Source: a virus. From it: DNA of 64,000 nt. The number at the start of each line of letters is the position of its first letter. The stretch's first letter is position 1. The DNA lies in the IMG/VR virus record IMGVR_UViG_3300025732_000030, positions 1 through 64,000 of that record; one strand, given 5' to 3'. Both the position numbers and the translations under genes were made by a program. This document shows positions 1 through 6,927 of this stretch, piece by piece. The notes below the pieces were generated by a model that saw only the letters and a program-made list of their open reading frames with translations, had not been told where the DNA came from and made no database searches.

Positions 1-120
1 GGACAATTCAACGGGTACCGTGTGATGATGTCTCAAACAATGCCAGCTATCTGGGTAAAAGACCCTACAAAAGTCTTGAAAATTGTTATGAGAAACCCAA
101 TCACTGGTGGCTCTCTATAA
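1..120 (+). CDS. 3' end of a structural gene, possibly major capsid protein (partial)
   Basis: Frame 1 is open from the first base of the window and ends with TAA at 118-120, giving the last 39 residues of a protein that ends in RNPITGGSL. The start lies outside the window. A strong hairpin terminator follows 13 bases after the stop, which suits a very highly expressed gene. In crAss-like phages the major capsid gene lies at about this place, upstream of the small lysine-rich genes and ring proteins, so capsid protein is the best guess. That identity rests on context only; the 39 residues carry no motif I can assign. It could instead be another head protein. Confidence 0.5.
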   Translation, partial: GQFNGYRVMMSQTMPAIWVKDPTKVLKIVMRNPITGGSL

Positions 121-133
121 TAGATCAGGGTAT

Positions 134-162
134 AAGAGGGAGAGTAAAATCTCCCTCTTTTT
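134..162 (+). terminator. Rho-independent terminator after the first gene
   Basis: A 10-bp perfect stem (AAGAGGGAGA paired with TCTCCCTCTT) closes a GTAAAA loop and runs into a T tract. It lies directly after the stop at 118-120 and before the next start at 196. It should insulate the strongly expressed upstream gene from the genes that follow. Confidence 0.85.
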
Positions 163-195
163 ACTTAATTTTTAAAAACTTAAACCAACAAAAAA

Positions 196-1221
196 ATGAA
201 AAATTCAGAATTTACAATGGTGGAAATAAACAAGGCTGCCACCAGCAGAAAAACAGCCATAGCTATTAGAACATACTTTGACAGTAATTCTTCTAATATG
301 GGATTAGAAAACTACCAACAAGTATTGTTTGACGGTGTTAAACATCATGAACAATTAGCTTGTTTAGAGGTCAATGGAGTAATTAGATATATCACAGGTT
401 TAAATGAATTTGCACCTGAGATTAAACTGTTAGTTCCTGAACAAAGAGAAGCTAAGGTAAAAGAAATTAGAACAGCAGTTGCTGAACTAGAAAGAGAACT
501 AGCAGCAAATGTTATTGACATTGAAGATAAAGATTTTTGGAATAAAGTAAAATTACTTAGTCCAAATAATAAAGACTTCTGGAATAAGATAGATTTAAAA
601 TGTGGTAATGAGCCACTTTATCTTGATCCAAAAGATCCTTTTGATAGAATTAAACTTTATGCTATTGAAGCTGGGGGATTTTCAATTGTAGCCAAAAGCT
701 ATGATGATGCAAGATCAAAATCTAAGCCCCCAAAGTTTTATCTAGATAAAGAAGAAGAAACTGTAATGATTAGAACAGAGTACAAGAAAATGAGAAACAA
801 AGCTCTTTCTGAATTACAGAAGTTATTTGATAAGAACAGTACAAAACTATTCTATGTTGCTAAGGTAGTAGATATTAACAGCACACAGTATAGAAAATCT
901 ACTCCAAATGACGTACTTTATGAAAACATGGATATGTACATAAATGGTGAAGGAGGAGAAAGCAACAAAGAAAGAGCAGCAAAATCTTTCATAGATGCAG
1001 TAAATATGGATATGGAAACACTAAAAATTAAATCAGTTGTAAGAGATTCCGTATTTTTTAAGTATATTATTAGTAAGGCAGATGGTCATATTTATCATGC
1101 TAAGTCAAATAGCTTACTTGGTAGAAATGTATCAGATGTTGTAGAGTACTTTAAGAACCCTTTAAATGAGGATATTCTTAATGATGTTACAGCTTCTGTC
1201 GAGAAATTGTGGAATTCTTAA
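196..1221 (+). CDS. Conserved-type crAss-like protein of 341 residues, function unknown
   Basis: The 341-residue product has no signal peptide or membrane segment and is mixed alpha/beta with a helical, Glu/Lys-rich stretch around residues 85-105. A local repeat of KDFWNK occurs near residues 111 and 126. The C-terminal part (residues about 275-325) reads like a small alpha/beta domain ending in a helix. The ATG at 196 follows the A-rich leader AAACCAACAAAAAAA, a start context seen again at 6745 and, on the minus strand, before 61506. It sits between the putative capsid gene and the lysine-rich gene nest, so a role in head assembly or as a capsid-associated protein is possible. I do not recognise a family with a known function. 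Confidence 0.85.
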   Translation: MKNSEFTMVEINKAATSRKTAIAIRTYFDSNSSNMGLENYQQVLFDGVKHHEQLACLEVNGVIRYITGLNEFAPEIKLLVPEQREAKVKEIRTAVAELERELAANVIDIEDKDFWNKVKLLSPNNKDFWNKIDLKCGNEPLYLDPKDPFDRIKLYAIEAGGFSIVAKSYDDARSKSKPPKFYLDKEEETVMIRTEYKKMRNKALSELQKLFDKNSTKLFYVAKVVDINSTQYRKSTPNDVLYENMDMYINGEGGESNKERAAKSFIDAVNMDMETLKIKSVVRDSVFFKYIISKADGHIYHAKSNSLLGRNVSDVVEYFKNPLNEDILNDVTASVEKLWNS

Positions 1222-1238
1222 TTTAAATATATAAAATC

Positions 1239-1301
1239 ATGGCAACAATTAAAAAAACAGGACCTGGTGTTTTGAAAAAAGGGGCTAAAAAGAAAAAATA
1301 A
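1239..1301 (+). CDS. 20-residue lysine-rich peptide
   Basis: The frame reads ATG GCA ACA ATT to TAA and encodes MATIKKTGPGVLKKGAKKKK, 9 of 20 residues being lysine. Its TAA overlaps the ATG of the next gene by one base (TAATG), the coupling seen elsewhere in this phage. Its start context ATCATGG matches those of its small neighbours. The layout and the same basic style as the surrounding genes argue that it is real. A DNA-binding or packaged basic peptide is an inference from charge alone. Confidence 0.6.
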   Translation: MATIKKTGPGVLKKGAKKKK

Positions 1302-1639
1302 TGCCAAAAGATGCTTGTTATAATAAAGTAAAATCTCAATATGCTGTATTTCCTTCAGCAAGAGCCTCTCAAGCTATTGCCAAATGTAGAAAGAAATCTG
1401 GTACAGTAAGAAAAACTGAGAAGGGTACTGAACTAAAAAGATGGCAAGCAGAAAAATGGCAAGATACTAAATCAGGAAAAGCTTGTGGTGCCGGTGGTAA
1501 AAATGAATACTGCCGGCCTACAAAAAGAGTATCAAAGGATACACCTAAAACAAAGTATGAACTAACTCCTTCTAAACTAGCTGCTAAAAAAGCTGAGAAG
1601 TCTAGAGTAGGAATGGGAAGAAGAGTTAAAAATGTATAG
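1301..1639 (+). CDS. Basic DUF5872-like protein
   Basis: The 112-residue product is very basic and has a conserved-looking core: an ELKRWQAEKW segment near residues 44-53, then GKACG and YCRPTKRVS, then TPKT. This order resembles the DUF5872-type domain of phages and large algal viruses, named here from memory. Cysteines at about 6, 29, 62 and 70 could bind metal. It overlaps the stop of the 20-residue gene by one base and ends with TAG, so amber is a real stop in this genome. The family's function is unknown. Its place in a nest of small basic genes after the capsid gene suggests a packaged or DNA-associated protein. Confidence 0.75.
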   Translation: MPKDACYNKVKSQYAVFPSARASQAIAKCRKKSGTVRKTEKGTELKRWQAEKWQDTKSGKACGAGGKNEYCRPTKRVSKDTPKTKYELTPSKLAAKKAEKSRVGMGRRVKNV

Positions 1640-1641
1640 TC

Positions 1642-1881
1642 ATGGCAATTAAAAAAACAACAACTAGAAAATCATCAGCTAAGAAATCATCTTCAGTTGG
1701 TATTTCTATTTTAGGTAGTAGTAGAGCAGACATGAGAAAATGGGAAATTGAATCTGCTATGTCTACATTACAAAGAGCATCTGAGATACAGAAGAATGCT
1801 AAACTTATGAATGATGTTAAAAAGTTAGCAGCTGAAAAAGCCAAAGAGTTTAATAATCTTGCAACAGGTAAAAAGATTTAA
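1642..1881 (+). CDS. Small protein with basic tail and helical domain
   Basis: The 79-residue product has a Lys/Ser-rich disordered N-terminus (residues 1-20) and then a helical segment beginning MRKWEIESAMSTLQRA. That arrangement, a WEIE..TLqrA helix with an EI pair, occurs in small proteins of other large phages of Bacteroidota, by memory. The start follows the TAG of the previous gene with a TC spacer (TAGTCATG), a junction repeated in this cluster. Function is unknown. The opposite-strand frame at 1626-1844 is a shadow of this gene. Confidence 0.75.
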   Translation: MAIKKTTTRKSSAKKSSSVGISILGSSRADMRKWEIESAMSTLQRASEIQKNAKLMNDVKKLAAEKAKEFNNLATGKKI

Positions 1882-1883
1882 TA

Positions 1884-2147
1884 ATGGCAAGAGTTACTGC
1901 TGATGGTGAAAAGCATAGGATTTACAAAAAAACTAATAAAATAGGAAAAGGTAAACCTGGTGATATAATGGTTAATCATCCCACAAAAGACAAAGGAGAG
2001 TGGGATACAATTAACTTAACTAAAAAAGCAGGAGCAAAAACTATTAAACAAGGTATAGCAGCAACTAAAAAATGGCATAAAGAAAATCCATATCCTAAAA
2101 AGAAAAAAAATGGCAAAGACAGCAGCTTGGCAAAGAAAAGAAGGTAA
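1884..2147 (+). CDS. Small lysine-rich protein
   Basis: The 87-residue, strongly basic product holds the segment KPGDIMVNHPTKDKGEWDTI followed by a helical, Lys-rich tail. Its last 38 bases overlap the start of the next gene in another frame. It has no hydrophobic segment and no cysteine. The pattern 'GDIMVNHPTKDKG.WDTINLT' looks conserved and folded rather than random. I cannot name the family. It belongs to the same co-transcribed nest of basic proteins. Confidence 0.7.
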   Translation: MARVTADGEKHRIYKKTNKIGKGKPGDIMVNHPTKDKGEWDTINLTKKAGAKTIKQGIAATKKWHKENPYPKKKKNGKDSSLAKKRR

Positions 2148-2382
2148 AAATAAAACAGGTGGTTTAAATGCTAAAGGAGTAGCTTCATATAGAAAAGAAA
2201 ATCCAGGAAGCAAACTTCAGACAGCTGTTACTACTAAACCATCAAAACTAAAACCTGGAAGTAAAGATGCTAAAAGACGTAAAAGTTTTTGTGCTAGAAT
2301 GTCTGGAATGCCAGGACCAATGAAAGATGAAAAAGGAAGACCAACTAGAAAGGCTCTTTCTTTAAGAAAATGGAATTGTTAA
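2110..2382 (+). CDS. Basic SFCARM-type protein (DUF6321-like)
   Basis: The 90-residue product begins MAKTAAWQRKEGKN..GGLN and carries SKLKPGSKDAKRRKSFCARM, GMPGPMK and a C-terminal SLRKWNC. This series matches a family of small phage proteins that I recall as DUF6321-like, often encoded near head genes. It is very rich in Lys and Arg and probably associates with nucleic acid or packaged DNA. The conserved N-terminus fixes the start at 2110, so the gene truly overlaps its neighbour by 38 bases. Biochemical function is unknown. Confidence 0.8.
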   Translation: MAKTAAWQRKEGKNKTGGLNAKGVASYRKENPGSKLQTAVTTKPSKLKPGSKDAKRRKSFCARMSGMPGPMKDEKGRPTRKALSLRKWNC

Positions 2383-2399
2383 TTTAAAAAAATATAATC

Positions 2400-2564
2400 A
2401 TGAAAAAATGTATGAAGTGTGGTGGTAAAGTTAAAATGGCTAAAGGTGGTAGTGCTAAAAGTATTATCAACTTTAAAGGCTTACCATTAAGTGGCCCAAC
2501 AGGACCAAATTCTTCAGGTATTAATACTGCAAAGAAAGGTGGCATAGTTAAGAAAAAGAAGTAA
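2400..2564 (+). CDS. 54-residue CxxC and KKGG peptide
   Basis: The frame opens with ATG at 2400 and stops with TAA at 2562-2564. The product starts MKKCMKCGGKVKMAKGG, has a central Gly/Pro/Ser stretch and ends NTAKKGGIVKKKK. The CMKC pair is a possible metal knuckle. The C-terminal AKKGG peptide recurs in the 162-residue neighbour and in the large cargo proteins at 18617 and 21813. The start context AATCATG and the TAATCATG junction to the next gene fit the cluster. Function is unknown; a packaged peptide is an inference. Confidence 0.65.
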   Translation: MKKCMKCGGKVKMAKGGSAKSIINFKGLPLSGPTGPNSSGINTAKKGGIVKKKK

Positions 2565-2566
2565 TC

Positions 2567-2605
2567 ATGTGTAGCTGTAGAGGTAAAGGTAAAGTAAAAA
2601 AATAA
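2567..2605 (+). CDS. Possible 12-residue peptide gene
   Basis: ATG at 2567 follows the previous stop with the cluster's TC spacer, and the frame encodes MCSCRGKGKVKK then TAA. Its end is followed by AGTCATGG, the start of the next gene. Apart from its layout and basic composition nothing proves translation. Very short basic peptides of this kind do occur between larger genes of this type, but this could be only a spacer. Confidence 0.35.
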   Translation: MCSCRGKGKVKK

Positions 2606-2609
2606 AGTC

Positions 2610-2762
2610 ATGGCAACTAAAAAGAAGACAGATAAAAAGTGGATTCAAAAAGCAATAAATCCAGCACATAAAGGATTTTGCACTCCTATGACTAAAAAAA
2701 CATGTACTCCTAAAAGAAAAGCTCTTGCTATCACACTAAAGAAAATGTCTAAAAATAAATAA
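2610..2762 (+). CDS. 50-residue CTP-motif basic protein
   Basis: The product is rich in Lys (MATKKKTDKKWIQKAINPAH...) and holds a repeated CTP motif: GFCTPMTKKTCTPKRKALA. The WIQKAI start followed by CTP..K..CTP..KALA..LKKM is a small-protein type that I recall in large phages and phage-like elements. Stop and following start form TAATCATG. Paired cysteines may bind metal. It probably acts with the other basic peptides of this nest, perhaps in the capsid; function is otherwise unknown. Confidence 0.7.
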   Translation: MATKKKTDKKWIQKAINPAHKGFCTPMTKKTCTPKRKALAITLKKMSKNK

Positions 2763-2764
2763 TC

Positions 2765-3253
2765 ATGAAACAGAATAAAAAAATAAATCCACTTATACAC
2801 TTTAATAATCTTAAAGCTGCTGCTGTTAAGAGGGGACAGGCCCAAATGGCTAATTTTACAAAAAAAATGAGATTGGGCGGTGAAGGAGAACCTGAAGAAA
2901 CAAAACCACCTGCACAAAAAGAAAATGACACAGAAAAAAAAGAAGAAAGTGCAGTTAGTGCTACTAAATTTGGAGCTATGTCTAATAAAGAATTTCGTCA
3001 ATTAAAAAAAGGAGAAAAACGTAAAGCAAAAATAGAAAGAATTTCTAGTGGAAAACAAGGTGAAAGAGTTGATAATGTTATTAAAGCTGTTGGAGCAGGT
3101 GCTGAAGCAATAGGTAATGTTGCAGGTAGTATAAAAGATATAAAAGGAGTATTTGGTCCATCACAACAAAAAAGAGGTGGTGTTATAAATAGAAGGACAA
3201 CTTCTAGACCTATTGCTAAAAAAGGTGGATCTGTAAAAAGAAAAAGAAAATAA
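2765..3253 (+). CDS. 162-residue basic protein with AKKGG tail
   Basis: The product has a basic N-terminus, a charged disordered middle (residues about 40-65, E/K/P-rich), a helical segment and a Gly/Ala-rich amphipathic stretch (residues about 102-125). It ends RPIAKKGGSVKRKRK. This AKKGG tail is shared with the 54-residue gene and resembles peptides in the cargo proteins. The Ala/Gly helix could touch membrane or pack against other capsid contents. It is the last member of the small basic nest; the next gene starts 3 bases after its stop. Function is unknown. Confidence 0.75.
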   Translation: MKQNKKINPLIHFNNLKAAAVKRGQAQMANFTKKMRLGGEGEPEETKPPAQKENDTEKKEESAVSATKFGAMSNKEFRQLKKGEKRKAKIERISSGKQGERVDNVIKAVGAGAEAIGNVAGSIKDIKGVFGPSQQKRGGVINRRTTSRPIAKKGGSVKRKRK

Positions 3254-3256
3254 GAA

Positions 3257-3958
3257 ATGTTAAATAGTACTATAACTGTAAAGATTAAACAACGTCTCAA
3301 TAAGCTTGACAGCCAAGACTATGATAACATAGAGTGCTGGCAGGTTGTGGAGGCATTTAACAAGGCTCAAGTAGAATGGGCTAGAAGACAGTTACACGGC
3401 ATTAATGTAGTTAAAGAAGGAGATGAACAATCTACTAGAAGAAAAGACGACCTTCAAGTTCTTCTTAATAAAACTACTATAACTAGTTTAACGGACAAAG
3501 GAGATTATTCTTTTTTAAGTATCCCCGGAAATTATCTACAATGGAAAAGAGTAGATGTCTTTGCACAAAGAGATTGTTGTGATAAAAGAAGAATGGTAAT
3601 ATATCTTGCAGAAGAAGGTAATGTATCTATACTTCTAAGAGATAAACTAAAACAACCAAGCTTTGAATGGGCAGAGACATTTGCTACATTAATAGATGAT
3701 AGAATTAATATCTATACTAATAATGAGTTTAATATCCCTGAAGTAGAACTTACATACTATAGACAACCTGTAAAAATTCAAATTCAAGGTTGTGTTGATC
3801 CCTACACTAATTTACAATCTACAACAAATGTGGAATGTGAATTTAAAGATGATATAATAGAATTACTAATTGATGAAACAGTAAGTATTTTGGCAGGAGA
3901 TATTGAATCTAACAATCAATTCTCAAGAGGTACTGAAACTGCAGAAAGAAATAACTAA
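3257..3958 (+). CDS. Connector or ring-protein candidate (crAss-like)
   Basis: The 233-residue product starts with a helical segment, SQDYDNIECWQVVEAFNKAQ then EWARRQL, which I recall from conserved crAss-like connector/ring proteins. A beta-rich middle follows (residues about 75-190, with SFLSIPGNYLQWKRVDVF). The C-terminal helix covers DDIIELLIDETVSILAGDIE. A helical rim with a central beta domain is the usual plan of head-tail connector rings. Its position upstream of the other ring genes (11450, 12115) fits a virion joint protein. The exact ring number cannot be set without structure comparison. Confidence 0.65.
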   Translation: MLNSTITVKIKQRLNKLDSQDYDNIECWQVVEAFNKAQVEWARRQLHGINVVKEGDEQSTRRKDDLQVLLNKTTITSLTDKGDYSFLSIPGNYLQWKRVDVFAQRDCCDKRRMVIYLAEEGNVSILLRDKLKQPSFEWAETFATLIDDRINIYTNNEFNIPEVELTYYRQPVKIQIQGCVDPYTNLQSTTNVECEFKDDIIELLIDETVSILAGDIESNNQFSRGTETAERNN

Positions 3959-3964
3959 TAAATA

Positions 3965-4423
3965 ATGGAAAAGCCAAGAATGTTAAAAAGAGAGTATGTA
4001 CCATCTAAAAGTGCAGAATATTCTACAGCAGGAGCATCAGCTAATTCTGAAGTACTAACAGCTGCTTGTGCAACTGAACTTATGAATGCTGCAAGTAGCT
4101 TTCATAAACTTCATTTAAAAGTAAAAGGATCCGGAGCATATGCTGCTCACAAAGCACTTAATGAACTTTATGATGCATTACCTGGTCATGCAGACATTCT
4201 TATTGAAGGATACCAAGGAGCATCAGAGAAAATCCTTGACTATAAAGAATCTACCCCAAGAACACTTAACTCAGTAGAAGAAGGTTTAGCTTATCTGAGA
4301 GATATGTATCAAATGGTAAATACTCTTCAAGCTAAAATGCCTTATTCTGAAATTATAAATTCATTGGATAATCTAAAAGATACTATTAACTCTGCTAAGT
4401 ATAAATTACTTTTCTTAAAATAA
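3965..4423 (+). CDS. Dps/ferritin-like helical protein (DUF5856-like)
   Basis: The 152-residue product reads as a four-helix bundle. Residues about 45-85 hold SFHKLHLKVKGSGAYAAHKA and then LNELYDALPGHADILIEGYQG, with the HxxxH, H..L..LYD and D..IEGYQG spacing seen at the Dps dinuclear iron site. In Dps the ligands are His, Asp and Glu at comparable places; H47, H51, H62, D76 and E81 are candidates here by eye. I recall phage and algal-virus homologues under DUF5856. It may protect DNA, be packaged or be a structural bundle. A TTTTTAGTATATT promoter-like motif follows the gene. Confidence 0.7.
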   Translation: MEKPRMLKREYVPSKSAEYSTAGASANSEVLTAACATELMNAASSFHKLHLKVKGSGAYAAHKALNELYDALPGHADILIEGYQGASEKILDYKESTPRTLNSVEEGLAYLRDMYQMVNTLQAKMPYSEIINSLDNLKDTINSAKYKLLFLK

Positions 4424-4439
4424 TTTTGGAGTTAAGAAT

Positions 4440-4465
4440 ATTTTTAGTATATTATAATATATATG
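4440..4465 (+). promoter_or_regulatory. Predicted late promoter before the 541-residue gene
   Basis: The segment ATTTTTAGTATATTATAATA starts 22-47 bases upstream of the ATG at 4487. The core TTTTTAGTATATT is repeated before the genes at 10872 and 21813, and in weaker form before 8842 and 28539. It does not look like the Bacteroidota housekeeping promoter (TTTG and TAnnTTTG). Confidence 0.55.
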
Positions 4466-4486
4466 TTTAACTAAAAAATAAAAAAA

Positions 4487-6112
4487 ATGGCTTATTTTAA
4501 TCACGCGTTTCAAAAAACGTTTTTGGCTACAGGTGCCACAATTGGTCCTGTAACTATCACATTACCTGATGGTACTACTACCGCAGCTAGTGCAACTGGT
4601 GGTTTTTTAACTACTGCCGGTGTTCCTACTTATGCACTTAATCAAGTTTCTGCAGCTGGAATTGTTGCTAATGGAGATCTTGAAAGTGGATATGTTGGTT
4701 GGTTTGATCCTAAAACTAATGTGTCTGTAGTACCAAGTACTGCTAGTGCTTGTTGTCCTTTGTATCTTGCTGGATCAACAATCTACTGTAATGACAAAAT
4801 TAGTCCTTTCTTAGGTGGATACCAAGAAACTAACAAGTCTAAAGTTGTTAATCCTAGATATGTATCTAGATTATATGATGTAGAGCCTTGTGAGCCTACT
4901 AACAATGTAGTACACGTTGGTTCAACTTATTGGACTGCAGGTGGTGGAATTTTAACTACTAATAACCTTGTTGGTGGTGCTGGATATACAACTGGTGTAA
5001 CTACTACAACTGGTGGTACTGGAACAGGGGCTGTTGTTTCTTTCACAGCTGTTGCTGGTGCTGTAACTGTTGTTACTCTTGTTTCTCCAGGAAAAGGATA
5101 CACAATTGGTGATACTCTTACTCTTGTAGGTGGTGGTGGTAATGCTACTTTTGATGTTTTAACAGTAACTGCTGCTGCAGGTGATGCTTCTTGCTGTAAA
5201 GAATTCTTATGTGGTGAGACTTACTATCTTCGTTTAGATGTTAAAGGTTCTCCTGCTTTAAGATTCTTAAATCACAATGCATACTATACTGCATCTGCAT
5301 ATACTGGTTGTTGTCCTGCAGGAGCTATTGCTCCAACTGCGGTTGACTCAACTGAAGTTATGATCCTTTGGGCTAATGACTTATTAAATTCTCCAATTGT
5401 ATCTCCATTCTTACAAATTGCTGTGGAAGATGAGGCTGGTGTTATTTGGTATGCTCCTGGTACATCTGCTGCTTTCTTGGCTTCAGTTGGTGCTGATACT
5501 TGGGATAACTATCCAGCTACTGCCCATACTCCTGGTGCATGTGCAGGTTTAATTTTAAATGGTGCTTATGTAGATACTAGATTTGGAAATTGTACTTTCC
5601 AAGTTTCTGACTTCTATGAATTACAACCAATTAACTTATATCCAAGTGAAGTAGACTTAAATGGTGATCCATGTGAGTTTACAGGAGTATGTGTAGTTAA
5701 TGAGTGTTTGGGTAGCCAAGCAATGGGTACTGGAGAATCAGTGGTAAGAGATCTTTCTCTTTCTGAGTCTTACAGACAAAACTTTACTGCTACAGATCTT
5801 CGTATTAGAGAGATCACTCAAGGTAATCAACTTATAAATGCTATCAATAGACAAGCACTTTACTATAGAGTTTATTTACAACACAGTGTTCCAAGATTTA
5901 ACAATCCTTCTGGTACTTTTGATAATGATCAATACTTGTTAGAAGTTGTATTTACAGATGTTGCTAGTGGTGGGGCTTTCCTTACAGCTACTGAAGACTG
6001 GTTAGATGCTTGTGGAGTTTGTACAATTGAAGTAGGTGTTAATGGCTTCACTTGTGAGTCTACATGTTCAGCAGTTGACTTCCCTGCTCTTCCAACTCAG
6101 TGTGGAATCTAA
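4487..6112 (+). CDS. Abundant virion structural protein with inserted Gly/Thr-rich beta domain
   Basis: The 541-residue product is rich in Ala, Thr, Val and Gly with many cysteines, several as CC or CxC pairs (ACCP, SCCK, GCCP). Residues about 148-233 form an insertion with the phage pattern GGAGYTTG..., GAVTVVTLVSPGKGYTIGDT; the host domain resumes at CCKEFLCGETYYLRLD. The C-terminal part has a helix-containing region (residues about 425-470, SESYRQNFTATDLRIREITQ) and ends with cysteines. It has its own promoter-like motif and a strong terminator, so it is probably expressed very highly. A head-decorating, shell or tail component is likely; I cannot choose between them. Confidence 0.75.
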   Translation: MAYFNHAFQKTFLATGATIGPVTITLPDGTTTAASATGGFLTTAGVPTYALNQVSAAGIVANGDLESGYVGWFDPKTNVSVVPSTASACCPLYLAGSTIYCNDKISPFLGGYQETNKSKVVNPRYVSRLYDVEPCEPTNNVVHVGSTYWTAGGGILTTNNLVGGAGYTTGVTTTTGGTGTGAVVSFTAVAGAVTVVTLVSPGKGYTIGDTLTLVGGGGNATFDVLTVTAAAGDASCCKEFLCGETYYLRLDVKGSPALRFLNHNAYYTASAYTGCCPAGAIAPTAVDSTEVMILWANDLLNSPIVSPFLQIAVEDEAGVIWYAPGTSAAFLASVGADTWDNYPATAHTPGACAGLILNGAYVDTRFGNCTFQVSDFYELQPINLYPSEVDLNGDPCEFTGVCVVNECLGSQAMGTGESVVRDLSLSESYRQNFTATDLRIREITQGNQLINAINRQALYYRVYLQHSVPRFNNPSGTFDNDQYLLEVVFTDVASGGAFLTATEDWLDACGVCTIEVGVNGFTCESTCSAVDFPALPTQCGI

Positions 6113-6135
6113 GAATTAAAGGTTAATAAATAAAT

Positions 6136-6172
6136 AAAGGGGAGAGAGAGTTTAGACTCCTTTCCCCTTTTT
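6136..6172 (+). terminator. Rho-independent terminator after the 541-residue gene
   Basis: AAAGGGG at 6136-6142 pairs with CCCCTTT at 6164-6170, with a GGAG/CTCC inner pairing, followed by TTTTTA. It lies 24 bases after the stop codon of the structural gene and before the next start at 6187. Confidence 0.8.
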
Positions 6173-6186
6173 ATTAAAAAGAAATT

Positions 6187-6747
6187 ATGGCAAATCATGT
6201 ATTAAGTCTAGAGGTGCCTCAAGTAATGAATGAGTGTATTCTCAAATTACTAGACACAAGTATATATCAAACAGCAAATCCAGCAATTCCAGTAGTTTGT
6301 CCTACCCTGAATATTACTGTTCCGGGATTTGGGTATTCTAATCAAATTGATGCTACTAGCTTTTATACTACAGGATCTGCTACTATAACAGCTTGTGATC
6401 TACAACTACAAACTACTAATTGTACAACTCAACATTTTAATTTACCTGATGGTATTTATATTATAAAATACAGTGTATCTCCTAATGATACTGTATATGT
6501 AGAGTACAATCATTTAAGAGTTACATCTGCTTTAAATAAATATTACAAAATACTTTGTGATATAGATGTTGCAGCATGTGACCCTCCATTTAAAATTCAA
6601 CAAAAACTTGAAGAACTAAGATTGATATTTATGTATCTTCAAGCAGCAAAGTCTAAGGTAGAGTTTTGTCATGAGCCACAGAAAGGTATGAGCTTATACA
6701 ACTATGCTGTAAAACTTTTAAATAAAATGTCCTGTTCAAATTGTTAA
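6187..6747 (+). CDS. Conserved structural-module protein of 186 residues
   Basis: The product begins MANHVLSLEVPQVMNECILKL with CPTLNITVPGFGY, LPDGIYIIKYSVSPN and VYVEYNHLRVTSALNKYY, ending in a helix with GMSLYNYAVKLLNKMSCSNC. This ordered set of blocks is one I recall from structural regions of crAss-like and related Bacteroidota phages. The N-terminal two thirds look beta-rich and the last third helical, with cysteines that may bind metal. It lies upstream of a zinc-ribbon-like peptide and the appendage genes, so a part in fibre or tail attachment is plausible. Function is not known to me. Confidence 0.75.
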   Translation: MANHVLSLEVPQVMNECILKLLDTSIYQTANPAIPVVCPTLNITVPGFGYSNQIDATSFYTTGSATITACDLQLQTTNCTTQHFNLPDGIYIIKYSVSPNDTVYVEYNHLRVTSALNKYYKILCDIDVAACDPPFKIQQKLEELRLIFMYLQAAKSKVEFCHEPQKGMSLYNYAVKLLNKMSCSNC

Positions 6748-6768
6748 ACCAACAAAAAACCAATAGTT

Positions 6769-6927
6769 ATGTCAGTATGTTCAAATTGTAAAGCAAAATT
6801 ATCCTGCGGGTGTCAGAAGAGAAAAGCATCTAATGGACAACAAGTATGCTCCAATTGCTTAGCAAAATATGAAACACAATTAAAAGCCAATAAAGGAAAA
6901 GATAGCTTACAAAAATTTACTAAATAA
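6769..6927 (+). CDS. 52-residue zinc-ribbon-like protein
   Basis: The frame ATG at 6769 to TAA at 6925-6927 encodes a product starting MSVCSNCKAKLSCGCQKRKA, then VCSNC and a helical basic tail. Cysteines in CSNC, CGC and a second CSNC give seven candidates for a zinc site. The stop overlaps the next ATG by one base. I recall near-identical SCGCQKR-type small proteins next to fibre genes in crAss-like phages. It may be a zinc knuckle that helps assembly of the neighbouring cysteine-rich proteins. Confidence 0.75.
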   Translation: MSVCSNCKAKLSCGCQKRKASNGQQVCSNCLAKYETQLKANKGKDSLQKFTK

